Of a DNA stretch of 9,681 nt, positions 1 to 6,813 are shown in pieces. Within the stretch, counting starts at the first letter, position 1; each line of letters opens with the position of its first letter. The stretch covers positions 1-9,681 of the forward strand of contig CAJVXG010000050.1 of NCBI GenBank assembly GCA_913009215.1, written 5' to 3'. The notes beneath the pieces are model-generated. The model was not told the DNA's origin. It worked only from the letters and a program-made list of their open reading frames with translations, and made no database searches. Source of the DNA: an uncultured Gammaproteobacteria bacterium (GTDB lineage: Bacteria; Pseudomonadota; Gammaproteobacteria; Acidiferrobacterales; CAJVXG01). The translations under genes and the position numbers were made by a program.

Positions 1-30
1 GGCTTTGTCTCTTCAATGAGGGCAAAATGA
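1..30 (+). CDS. Possible 3' end of an upstream gene (partial)
   Basis: Frame 1 is open from the window edge and ends with TGA at 28-30, giving the tail GFVSSMRAK. This stop overlaps the ATG of the ligase gene as ATGA, the same junction used at 1725, 6810, 7604 and 8035, which is the main reason to favour it. A second possible tail (ALSLQ, frame 2) ends with TGA at 17-19, so the frame is not certain. In related clusters this place is often held by a small membrane protein or an acyl carrier protein gene, but nine residues cannot identify it. Confidence 0.35.
   Translation, partial: GFVSSMRAK
18..22 (+). promoter_or_regulatory. Ribosome binding site (GAGGG) for the ligase gene
   Basis: GAGGG lies 4 bases before the ATG at 27 and 10 bases before a second in-frame ATG at 33. 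Neither spacing is ideal. The ATG at 27 is kept because it makes the ATGA overlap with the upstream frame; starting at 33 would remove only two residues. Confidence 0.45.
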
Positions 31-1412
31 ATATGGGTCAACAGCAACAAACGCCAGGCTATTCCGGAAAGATGCTGCCCCTGACCGGCGGCTTTGTTGC
101 TGGCGATACGGTTTCCTGGCGCCATGGCTCTGCGGTTTGTTATGAAGAGTTTTTGTGCCAGGTTGCTGCCGTTGCGCAACAGTTACCGGATAAAACACGG
201 CTTATCAATCTGGTCAGTGATCGCTATTTATTTATGGTGTCTTTTCTTGCCGCCTTGTTGCGCAAGCAGGTTCATTTATTGCCGCCGAACCAGACCCCGA
301 ACATGATTATGGATATCGCCAGGCGCTATCCGGATAGTTATATTCTTAGCGATCAGGAGTTGCCGGCATTCGATATTGCTACCATGCGACTCGGGTATCC
401 TGTACCCGTTGCCGCGCATGGCCCGGAACGGCTCGAAGTTCCTGCGGAGCAACTTGCCGCCATTGCCTTTACCTCCGGCAGTACCGGTGTGCCGAAGGCC
501 AATGAGAAAACCTGGGCCTGCCTGTTGGCCGGTGCCCGCATGGCCCATAAGCGCTTCTGGCAAGACCGGCCGGTAAAGGCAAACATAGTTGCCACGGTGC
601 CACAGCAACATATGTACGGTCTGGAGACTACCATCATCCAGTCCCTGCTCTGTGGTTTTGCCATTCATGCGGGCCGCCCATTCTATGCAGAAGACGTTCG
701 CCTGGCGCTGGAGATGGTATCCGCGCCCAGGGTATTGGTGACCACACCATTGCACATTCGCGCCTGTATCAGGGAGGGCATCAAGTTGCCCGGGATACAC
801 CACATACTTTCCGCCACAGCGCCATTGTCCATAGAGCTTGCCAGACAGGCCGAAGAGCAATTCCAGACCCCGGTGCTGGAGATATACGGTTGTACCGAGG
901 CGGGTTCCATAGCCAGCCGGCGTACCATAGAAGGCGATCAATGGCATGCCTTTGATGGCATACAACTATTTATGCAGGACGATATTGCTTATGTGAATGT
1001 ACCGGAAATCTGTGATGCGGTGGAGCTTGGTGATATTATTCGTTTGGTGGATGCACAGCAATTCAGTATTCACGGCCGTGTCGGTGATTTAATCAATATT
1101 GCCGGTAAGCGTACCTCACTGGGTGACCTGAATCACAAGCTGAATGCGATTGATGGTGTTGAAGATGGCGCCTTCCTTTTGCCTGATGGGCTGGATGAAC
1201 AAATAGGCCGATTGATGGCCTTCGTTGTGGCGCCCACCATGAGCAAGGGACAAATACTGAATGAACTTAGACAAGGTATTGATCCGGTTTTTCTTCCACG
1301 TCCTTTATATATGGTGGATGCTTTGCCGAGAACGGCATCCAGCAAATTGCCACGAGACCATCTCGTCGCCATGGCAAAACAAATGATGTCAGAGCATTCA
1401 TCTCGCTCCTGA
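27..1412 (+). CDS. apeH: Adenylate-forming aryl/acyl ligase, ApeH-like
   Basis: This 461-residue protein belongs to the ANL superfamily (acyl-CoA synthetases and NRPS adenylation domains). It carries the phosphate-binding motif TSGSTGVPK (149-157), the A5-like motif EIYGCTEAG (285-293), the hinge region GRVGDLINIAGKR (350-362) and the C-terminal PRTASSKLPR (434-443), whose Lys440 is the expected catalytic lysine for adenylation. It is therefore predicted active and soluble. It is about 50-100 residues shorter than typical acyl-CoA synthetases, which is normal for the aryl polyene branch, and no carrier domain is fused. In studied aryl polyene pathways the ApeH enzyme activates 4-hydroxybenzoate and loads it on an acyl carrier protein. 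The same role is inferred here from the neighbours; the aromatic substrate cannot be read from the sequence. The next gene starts one base after its stop, so the two are very likely cotranscribed. Confidence 0.88.
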   Translation: MNMGQQQQTPGYSGKMLPLTGGFVAGDTVSWRHGSAVCYEEFLCQVAAVAQQLPDKTRLINLVSDRYLFMVSFLAALLRKQVHLLPPNQTPNMIMDIARRYPDSYILSDQELPAFDIATMRLGYPVPVAAHGPERLEVPAEQLAAIAFTSGSTGVPKANEKTWACLLAGARMAHKRFWQDRPVKANIVATVPQQHMYGLETTIIQSLLCGFAIHAGRPFYAEDVRLALEMVSAPRVLVTTPLHIRACIREGIKLPGIHHILSATAPLSIELARQAEEQFQTPVLEIYGCTEAGSIASRRTIEGDQWHAFDGIQLFMQDDIAYVNVPEICDAVELGDIIRLVDAQQFSIHGRVGDLINIAGKRTSLGDLNHKLNAIDGVEDGAFLLPDGLDEQIGRLMAFVVAPTMSKGQILNELRQGIDPVFLPRPLYMVDALPRTASSKLPRDHLVAMAKQMMSEHSSRS

Positions 1413-1413
1413 T

Positions 1414-1728
1414 ATGGTTCACAGCATCTGCGTCGATCCCGAACACCCGTCCTTGCCCGGACATTTTCCCGGACAAGCCATTGTTCCGGGTGTGGTGCTG
1501 TTGAGCGAGCTTATCGACTGTTACAGACAGACCAGCGGGAGGGACGACAGGCTTGTTGGGGTACCCATGGCCAAGTTTAAAAAACCCCTGCTGCCAGGAC
1601 AGCACTGTGAAGTTGAATTTGACGAACGGGCAGGCGGAAAAACAGCGTTTGTGTGTTATCGGGATAACGAGGAAATTGCCTCTGGAACTTTTATATTTGC
1701 TTCCAGGGATGGTGATGCGGAATCATGA
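1414..1728 (+). CDS. apeI: Small hotdog-fold 3-hydroxyacyl-ACP dehydratase, ApeI-like
   Basis: The product is a single short hotdog domain of 104 residues. The signature is HPSLPGHFPG (11-20) followed by IVPGVVLL (23-30), matching the HFPGxPxxPGV pattern of FabA/FabZ enzymes with His17 as the expected catalytic histidine. The acidic residue that FabA (Asp) and FabZ (Glu) place 14 residues after this histidine is Ser31 here, with Glu32 next to it. The role expected from the ApeI family is removal of water from the 3-hydroxyacyl-ACP in each elongation cycle, in the cytoplasm. The start follows the ligase stop by one base and has no clear Shine-Dalgarno sequence, so translation is probably coupled. 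In this frame an upstream stop at 1384-1386 leaves no earlier ATG. Its 3' end overlaps the acyltransferase gene by ATGA. Confidence 0.83.
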   Translation: MVHSICVDPEHPSLPGHFPGQAIVPGVVLLSELIDCYRQTSGRDDRLVGVPMAKFKKPLLPGQHCEVEFDERAGGKTAFVCYRDNEEIASGTFIFASRDGDAES

Positions 1729-2621
1729 GTCAGGTATGGCAGAGCAAAAAAGAACGCGGCAGCCCTTTCCTGATGCGCATGATTACCTGGATCGCATTGC
1801 ATGCAGGCCGCAAACCATCGAGAGTCATACTCTATCCTATCTGTTTTTACTTTATTCTGTTTTCACCCAATACCCGGCGTTCATCCAGAGAATTTTTGAC
1901 ACGGGCTCTCGGTCGTGCAGCACGACTCGGTGATATTTTTCGCCATTACTACTATTTCGCTTCCATGCTGCTGGATCGTGTATTCTTTTTAAGTGGGCGT
2001 GAATCGCTTTTTGAAACAAAAGATGCCAACCGGCAATGGTTTCAGGATTTTGTTGCACAAAGCAAGGGTTGTGTATTAATGGGCTCACACCTGGGCAGTT
2101 TTGAAATGTTGCGTATCCTGGGTACCAAAGAGCAGAAGTTGCCATTGAAGGTTTTGATGTACAAGGAGAATGCCGAAAAGACTAATGCCATTTTTTCAGC
2201 GCTGAACCCGGAGATGATGAAGAGCATTATCCCTATTGGCGGGTTTGAGAGTATGTTTCAGGTCAAGGCCAGTATCGATCAGGGTGATATCATAGGGATA
2301 TTGGCTGACCGGGTTCATTCGACCGATAAAGCCGTGGTATGCCGCTTCTTTGGCCGACCGGCCAGGTTTCCAGCGGGACCGATACTCATGGCGTCGGCAT
2401 TAAAGGTCCCGGTGATATTGTGTTTCGGTATATATACCGGCGCTAATCGTTATACGGTATATACAGAATTGTTTGCCGAAGAAATTATAATATCCCGGAA
2501 AAATCGTGAAAAAGAACTGCAGCAATGGGTGCAGCGCTACGTAGATCGTTTAGAATACTATTGTAAAAAGGCGCCCTACAACTGGTTCAACCTCTATGAT
2601 TTTTGGGACATGGACTCCTGA
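1725..2621 (+). CDS. LpxL/HtrB-family acyltransferase of the aryl polyene cluster
   Basis: This 298-residue protein resembles the lipid A late acyltransferases (LpxL/HtrB, lysophospholipid acyltransferase superfamily). The HX4D/E catalytic motif reads GSHLGSFEMLR (120-130), with His122 and Glu127. Further family-like blocks are ILADR (192-196), FFGRPARFPAGP (208-219) and YNWFNLYDFW (285-294). A hydrophobic stretch near residues 33-46 could anchor the protein at the inner membrane. The inferred role is to transfer the finished aryl polyenoyl chain from its carrier to a lipid or glycolipid acceptor. In enterobacterial ape clusters, as I recall, this domain is the C-terminal half of a protein that begins with a family 2 glycosyltransferase (ApeJ). 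Here the glycosyltransferase half is missing and a separate gene for one lies at 8787-9539. The gene starts inside the dehydratase stop (ATGA), and the short N-terminus gives no sign of a broken fusion. Confidence 0.86.
   Translation: MSQVWQSKKERGSPFLMRMITWIALHAGRKPSRVILYPICFYFILFSPNTRRSSREFLTRALGRAARLGDIFRHYYYFASMLLDRVFFLSGRESLFETKDANRQWFQDFVAQSKGCVLMGSHLGSFEMLRILGTKEQKLPLKVLMYKENAEKTNAIFSALNPEMMKSIIPIGGFESMFQVKASIDQGDIIGILADRVHSTDKAVVCRFFGRPARFPAGPILMASALKVPVILCFGIYTGANRYTVYTELFAEEIIISRKNREKELQQWVQRYVDRLEYYCKKAPYNWFNLYDFWDMDS
2426..2439. repeat. 14-base perfect palindrome inside the acyltransferase gene
   Basis: CGGTATATATACCG reads the same on both strands, and a partial copy (CGGTATATA) follows at about 2455-2463. 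It is coding sequence and may be chance in a TA-rich patch. Confidence 0.5.
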
Positions 2622-2624
2622 TCG

Positions 2625-3206
2625 ATGATAAAAAAGAATTTTGTTGCAGTATTTATTATTGTAAATATTTTTGTTGCTTATGCGCATGCGGCAGAAAAAC
2701 CGCAATGGGGGTTGCAGGCATTGATGGATCAATTGGCGCAGGTGGAGACATCGCGGGCAAAATTTGTCGAAGTGAAATACGATCCCTTGCTGAAGAGACC
2801 GCTGTACCTGAAAGGTATATTAAAGTATCAGGCGCCGGACTATATCCGCAAGGAGACCTATAAACCGTTTTACAATCAGTTTGCGGTACAGGGCAATTCA
2901 TTGACCATCACCCGCGAGGGCGGCAAATCGCGGACCATCCGAATGCAGAAGTACCCTTCGCTATGGGCCTTTGTCGAGGCCTTTCGGGCCACGTTACGAG
3001 GCGATCTGAAAAAGTTGCAACGATTCTATACTGTAACATTTCAGGGTACGGAAAAGCGATGGACATTGAGGCTGGACCCGCTTAACCGCCGCATGAAGAA
3101 AAAAGTCAGGCAAATAAAAATTACCGGGCGGAACGCAAAAATTAAAAGTATCGAGATCATCGGTATGCATGGAGATCGATCGTTAATGACGATCGTGCAG
3201 CTATAG
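2625..3206 (+). CDS. Exported LolA-like outer-membrane carrier protein
   Basis: The 193-residue product opens with a clear signal peptide: a lysine pair (MIKKN), a hydrophobic core (residues 6-19) and an AHA site at 20-22, so signal peptidase I should cut before Ala23. There is no lipobox cysteine, so the mature protein should be soluble in the periplasm. The segment from about 60 to 90, including KYQAPDYIRKETYKPF and the later NSLTI, fits the LolA-like family found in aryl polyene clusters, where an incomplete beta-barrel binds lipid. LolA itself ferries lipoproteins across the periplasm; a role in carrying the pigment lipid, working with the MMPL exporter encoded next, is inferred from this constant pairing. 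The C-terminus is rich in Lys and Arg (about residues 145-170). The gene starts three bases after the acyltransferase stop without a strong ribosome binding site and ends two bases before the exporter start. Confidence 0.84.
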   Translation: MIKKNFVAVFIIVNIFVAYAHAAEKPQWGLQALMDQLAQVETSRAKFVEVKYDPLLKRPLYLKGILKYQAPDYIRKETYKPFYNQFAVQGNSLTITREGGKSRTIRMQKYPSLWAFVEAFRATLRGDLKKLQRFYTVTFQGTEKRWTLRLDPLNRRMKKKVRQIKITGRNAKIKSIEIIGMHGDRSLMTIVQL

Positions 3207-3208
3207 AT

Positions 3209-5545
3209 TTGAGCAAGTCCCTGGAGAAAGTCATAGCAATACTTTGGCTGCTGGTACTGGCAGCCAGTTGCGTCCTGTTCCTGAAACAGGCCAATGTTGT
3301 TACCGATATGACCTCGTTAATGCCAGGGGCCACCTCCCCGACGGATAAACTGATGCTGCAACAACTACGCCAAGGGCCGGCATCGCGCATGCTTATAATA
3401 GGTATATCCGGCAGCAACCCCGGGCAACTTGCCGGGTTCAGTACGGAACTGACAGAATATCTGCGCAGTAGTGACCACTTTGTTTATGTCAATAATGGCG
3501 GTGAGGAAGCAAGCAACAAGGACCGTGAATTTGTGATGAGCAATCGCTATCTATTGAGCCCGGCCGATAGTAGCAGCATATTCAGTGTTGCGGCCCTGAA
3601 AGCAAAAATGCAACAGCAGTTACAAGTCCTGGCTTCACCGCTGGGTGCCCTGACACGAAGCGATTTTGTCCGTGACCCGACGGGAGAGGCGCTACGATTG
3701 TTGCAACTGTGGAGTAGTGGTCTGCAGCAGCCTGAAAAGCAGTATGGTGTCTGGTTTTCTGCTGACGGAAAGCGTGCGTTAATGATTGCCGAAAGCAAGG
3801 CGGCCGCTTTTGATCTGGACCGGCAGGAAACAGTGCTGGCTATCATCCAGAAGAAGTTTGACAGCATCAAGGGCAAGAACAAGGCAACACTGATAGTCAG
3901 TGGTCCACCGGTGTTTGCCGTTGACGCACGCCGGACAATTCGCAAGGAAGTCATGTGGTTGACATTGATATCGTCGTCGCTGGTGCTGGTGTTTTTACTT
4001 TTTGTCTATCGTTCACCGGTACTGGTGTTGATAGCCGGTATACCCCTGTTCTCCGGTATTATTATTGCCGCATTGTTTGTGAACACGGTCTTTGGACAAA
4101 TACACGGCATTACCCTGGCATTTGGCATCACCATTATCGGCGTTGCCGTTGATTACCCGATTCATTTATTTACACACCGCGCTCCAGGCGAATCGGCCAG
4201 GGTGACAATGAGGCGAATCTGGCCGACGATGTTACTGGCCGTGGTAACGACGGCCGTTGGCTATTCGGCCATGATATTGTCCGGTTTTGCCGGCCTGGCC
4301 CAGCTCGGAGTATTTGCCATCGTTGGCCTGCTTACTGCTGCCCTGACCACCTATAGTATTCTGCCTGTCTTTATGAACTACAGCAGGGCACATGTGCCGG
4401 TTTATGGTGGTGTTGTCAGTTTTATGGCCTTGATGCGGCCATTGAGGTGGTTACCATTGTTGCTGATTGTTCTTTCTTCTGTCACCTTGCTCTTTATGCA
4501 GGAACGACTGTGGGAGAATGATATTGCCAACCTCAATCCGGCATCGAAGTCGTTAAAGAAAAATGACAAACTGTTGCGCCAGGAGCTCAAGGTCGCCGAT
4601 GTTGCCAGGATGCTTGTTGTTGAAGCGGATTCATTGCAGTCAGTATTACAAAAGAGCGAGCGACTGGTACCAGAGCTGGACAGGCTGGTTGGTGAGAAAG
4701 TGATGGACGGTTATGATCATGCCGCCCGTTACCTGCCCAGCGAACAGCAACAGCAACAACGCCAACAGGCCCTGCCCGGTGCCCGCGAATTACGCACGAC
4801 GATGTATCTTGCCCTGCAAGACACTTTGTTTCGTCAGTCCGGTTTTAGCCAATTTATCCGGGAGGTGCAGGCAAGCAAGACCCAACCATTGATTACCCTG
4901 AAGGATCTGGACAATACCAGCATGGGTTTGCGACTACGGTCCTTGTTGTTTCGTCAGGACAAACACTGGGTGTCACTAATACCACTGCATGGAAATATCA
5001 AAACGGATCGACTGCAGGCCTGGGTGACTACCATGTCCGATCCTGGTTTGCGCTTTTTGGATTTGAAGGAGGCCTCTAACCGTATTATTAATCACTATCG
5101 GGACGAGGCCTTATGGTATGTCGCTATAGGGGCCGTGGTTATTCTGGTCCTGCTGTTGCTGCGTTTCCGGTCCATTGTTATGGTGACACGCATCCTTTTA
5201 CCCATTGTTGCCGCTGAATTAACGGTAGTGGTGGTGTTATTATTACTTGGCTTTAAGCTATCGGTGTTTCACCTGGTTGGTTTGTTGCTGGTGATGGGCA
5301 TTGGTCTGGACTACAGTCTGTTTTTTAACCGGGAGCATGGTGATGTCAGTGAGGGTCACCGGACCACGCAGTCCCTGATCATATGTAGTGTGACCACGAT
5401 ACTGGTGTTTGGTGTACTGGCTTTTTCACAGACACCGGTATTATCGACCATCGGCTTAACGGCTTCGATTGGCAGTCTGCTATGTCTGTTATTGTCGGCT
5501 ACCATGGTCAGGAAATCCTGGGGTTACGCGCCAACGTTTTCATAA
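3209..5545 (+). CDS. MMPL/RND-superfamily exporter, probable TTG start
   Basis: The 778-residue protein has the duplicated RND layout. There is one N-terminal membrane helix (about 8-25), a periplasmic domain (about 26-245), a helix bundle (about 249-390), another helix (about 414-430), a second periplasmic domain (about 431-632) and a second bundle (about 635-768). The two halves carry matching helix motifs, GVAVDYP (Asp315) and GIGLDYS (Asp701), the expected proton-coupling aspartates. It is the usual partner of the LolA-like carrier in aryl polyene clusters and is inferred to extract or export the pigment lipid from the inner membrane. No ATG or GTG lies between the in-frame stop at 3143-3145 and the first membrane helix, so TTG at 3209, two bases after the carrier stop, is the best start. 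No clear Shine-Dalgarno sequence precedes it, which suggests coupling. The second periplasmic domain has a short glutamine run (513-517). Confidence 0.9.
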   Translation: MSKSLEKVIAILWLLVLAASCVLFLKQANVVTDMTSLMPGATSPTDKLMLQQLRQGPASRMLIIGISGSNPGQLAGFSTELTEYLRSSDHFVYVNNGGEEASNKDREFVMSNRYLLSPADSSSIFSVAALKAKMQQQLQVLASPLGALTRSDFVRDPTGEALRLLQLWSSGLQQPEKQYGVWFSADGKRALMIAESKAAAFDLDRQETVLAIIQKKFDSIKGKNKATLIVSGPPVFAVDARRTIRKEVMWLTLISSSLVLVFLLFVYRSPVLVLIAGIPLFSGIIIAALFVNTVFGQIHGITLAFGITIIGVAVDYPIHLFTHRAPGESARVTMRRIWPTMLLAVVTTAVGYSAMILSGFAGLAQLGVFAIVGLLTAALTTYSILPVFMNYSRAHVPVYGGVVSFMALMRPLRWLPLLLIVLSSVTLLFMQERLWENDIANLNPASKSLKKNDKLLRQELKVADVARMLVVEADSLQSVLQKSERLVPELDRLVGEKVMDGYDHAARYLPSEQQQQQRQQALPGARELRTTMYLALQDTLFRQSGFSQFIREVQASKTQPLITLKDLDNTSMGLRLRSLLFRQDKHWVSLIPLHGNIKTDRLQAWVTTMSDPGLRFLDLKEASNRIINHYRDEALWYVAIGAVVILVLLLLRFRSIVMVTRILLPIVAAELTVVVVLLLLGFKLSVFHLVGLLLVMGIGLDYSLFFNREHGDVSEGHRTTQSLIICSVTTILVFGVLAFSQTPVLSTIGLTASIGSLLCLLLSATMVRKSWGYAPTFS

Positions 5546-5616
5546 TATTACTCGTCGCTTCTTGATTTATATATGATAAAGACCATCACCGTACTTTCAT
5601 TAATTTACCAGGCAGA
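5546..5616 (+). other. AT-rich intergenic gap between transport and synthase blocks
   Basis: This is the longest gap between genes in the cluster: 71 bases, 24 of them G or C by my count. A -10-like TATGAT lies at 5572-5577, but no good -35 box is found 16-18 bases before it. No hairpin followed by a T-run is seen, so neither a promoter nor a terminator is firmly supported. A weak ribosome binding site (AGG, 5610-5612) precedes the ketosynthase ATG by 4 bases. Confidence 0.5.
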
Positions 5617-6813
5617 ATGTTAAAACCCCTTTTTATTACCGCGACAGGCATCCGCAGTGCTATTGGCCACGGTGGCGACGAAACATTGCAGTCACTGCTG
5701 GATGAGACCAGCGGTTTGCGACCATGTGATTTTGATCACGTGAATCTGGACACCTTTATTGGGCGTGTTGACGATATAGAAAAACAGGTCTTGCCGGAAG
5801 CGCTACAGGATTTTCATTGCAGAAATAATCAGCTGGCATTAATGGGTCTGCAGCATGAAGCACTGATGGCCCGCGTACAACAAGCTCGCAAGCGCTATGG
5901 TGCAGAGCGCATTGGTGTATTTATGGGTACCAGTACCTCCGGGATATTGCAAACCGAGCTGGCCTACCAGAACCGTGATAGCGAAACGGGCGCCCTGCCG
6001 GCGGATTACCACTATGCAGAAACACATGTCAATTTTGCCGTCACCGATTTTGTGTGTCGCACTTTGGGTTTGCAGGGACCGGCGTTAACGGTATCCACTG
6101 CCTGTTCATCCAGTGCCAAGGTATTCGCCACCGCATCCCGTTATATCAATGCCGGTCTCTGTGATGCTGCGCTGGTGGGTGGGGTGGATAGCCTGTGTAT
6201 GACCACCTTGTATGGTTTTTCATCACTGGAGCTGGTATCGGACCAGCCTTGCCGACCGGCCGACCGGGATCGCAATGGTATCTCCATTGGCGAGGCCGCC
6301 GGTTTTGCCTTGCTGGAGACCGGGGCCGGAGGGTCCCCGGATGCATTCGCCCTGCTCGGTTATGGCGAGAGCAGTGATGCCCATCATATGTCGACACCCC
6401 ACCCTGAAGGCCAAGGGGCCGCCCTGGCCATGCAGGCGGCACTGACCATGGCCCGGCTGGATGCCTCTGAGGTGGATTATATTAATCTGCACGGTACCGC
6501 CACCCAGAGTAACGATCGGGCCGAGGATCGGGCCGTGGTCTCCGTATTTGGTGATCGCACCCCCTGTAGTTCGACCAAGGGTTGGACCGGTCATACGCTG
6601 GGAGCGGCCGGTATTGTCGAGGCCATTATCAGTATGTTGTGCATACAGCACGGCTTGATACCGGCCAGCCTGAACACCAAACAAAGAGATGCCGATTTAC
6701 AGGCCAATATCGTGTTGACGCAGCAGAGGCAAGGCGTACGCCATGTCATCAGCAACTCCTTTGGTTTTGGCGGCAATAATTGTGCCTTGTTGTTTGGGTC
6801 GGTAGCATCATGA
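5617..6813 (+). CDS. apeO: Beta-ketoacyl-ACP synthase (catalytically complete KS), ApeO-like
   Basis: The 398-residue protein is a FabB/FabF-type condensing enzyme. All catalytic residues are visible: the nucleophile Cys163 in VSTACSSSAK (159-168), His292 in NLHGTATQSND (290-300), and Lys321 and His326 in TKGWTGHTLGAAG (320-332). The glycine-rich end NSFGFGGNN (380-388) is also intact. It should perform decarboxylative condensation of malonyl-ACP with the growing aryl polyenoyl chain in the cytoplasm. The next gene encodes a short ketosynthase homologue, joined by an ATGA overlap, so the two probably form a KS/chain-length-factor heterodimer like that described for ApeO and ApeC. The position before an ApeP-like dehydratase and a ketoreductase matches ApeO better than ApeR, but the two cannot be separated by eye. 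The ATG at 5617 puts the first strand (PLFITATGIRSAIG) directly at the N-terminus, as expected for the family. Confidence 0.9.
   Translation: MLKPLFITATGIRSAIGHGGDETLQSLLDETSGLRPCDFDHVNLDTFIGRVDDIEKQVLPEALQDFHCRNNQLALMGLQHEALMARVQQARKRYGAERIGVFMGTSTSGILQTELAYQNRDSETGALPADYHYAETHVNFAVTDFVCRTLGLQGPALTVSTACSSSAKVFATASRYINAGLCDAALVGGVDSLCMTTLYGFSSLELVSDQPCRPADRDRNGISIGEAAGFALLETGAGGSPDAFALLGYGESSDAHHMSTPHPEGQGAALAMQAALTMARLDASEVDYINLHGTATQSNDRAEDRAVVSVFGDRTPCSSTKGWTGHTLGAAGIVEAIISMLCIQHGLIPASLNTKQRDADLQANIVLTQQRQGVRHVISNSFGFGGNNCALLFGSVAS

Noticed and set aside
276..965. Long open frame (229 codons) on the minus strand
   Set aside because: It lies wholly inside the ligase gene, whose motifs are intact. 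The reverse translation shows no recognisable domain and looks like a shadow of the coding strand.
1553..1933. Open frame of 126 codons crossing the dehydratase-acyltransferase junction
   Set aside because: It overlaps two well-supported genes in another frame and shows no family features.
4743..4771. CAG/CAA-rich tract as a possible repeat array
   Set aside because: It encodes a short glutamine run (residues 513-520, one Arg within) in a periplasmic domain; it is too short and irregular to be a repeat element.
5562..5577. TTGATT followed by TATGAT as a sigma-70 promoter
   Set aside because: Only 4 bases separate the two hexamers, far from the 16-18 needed; no alternative -35 at the proper distance is convincing.
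6780..6809. Earlier in-frame ATG for the chain-length-factor gene
   Set aside because: The ten extra residues are encoded within the conserved end of the ketosynthase gene, and the ATG at 6810 makes the ATGA overlap used throughout the cluster.
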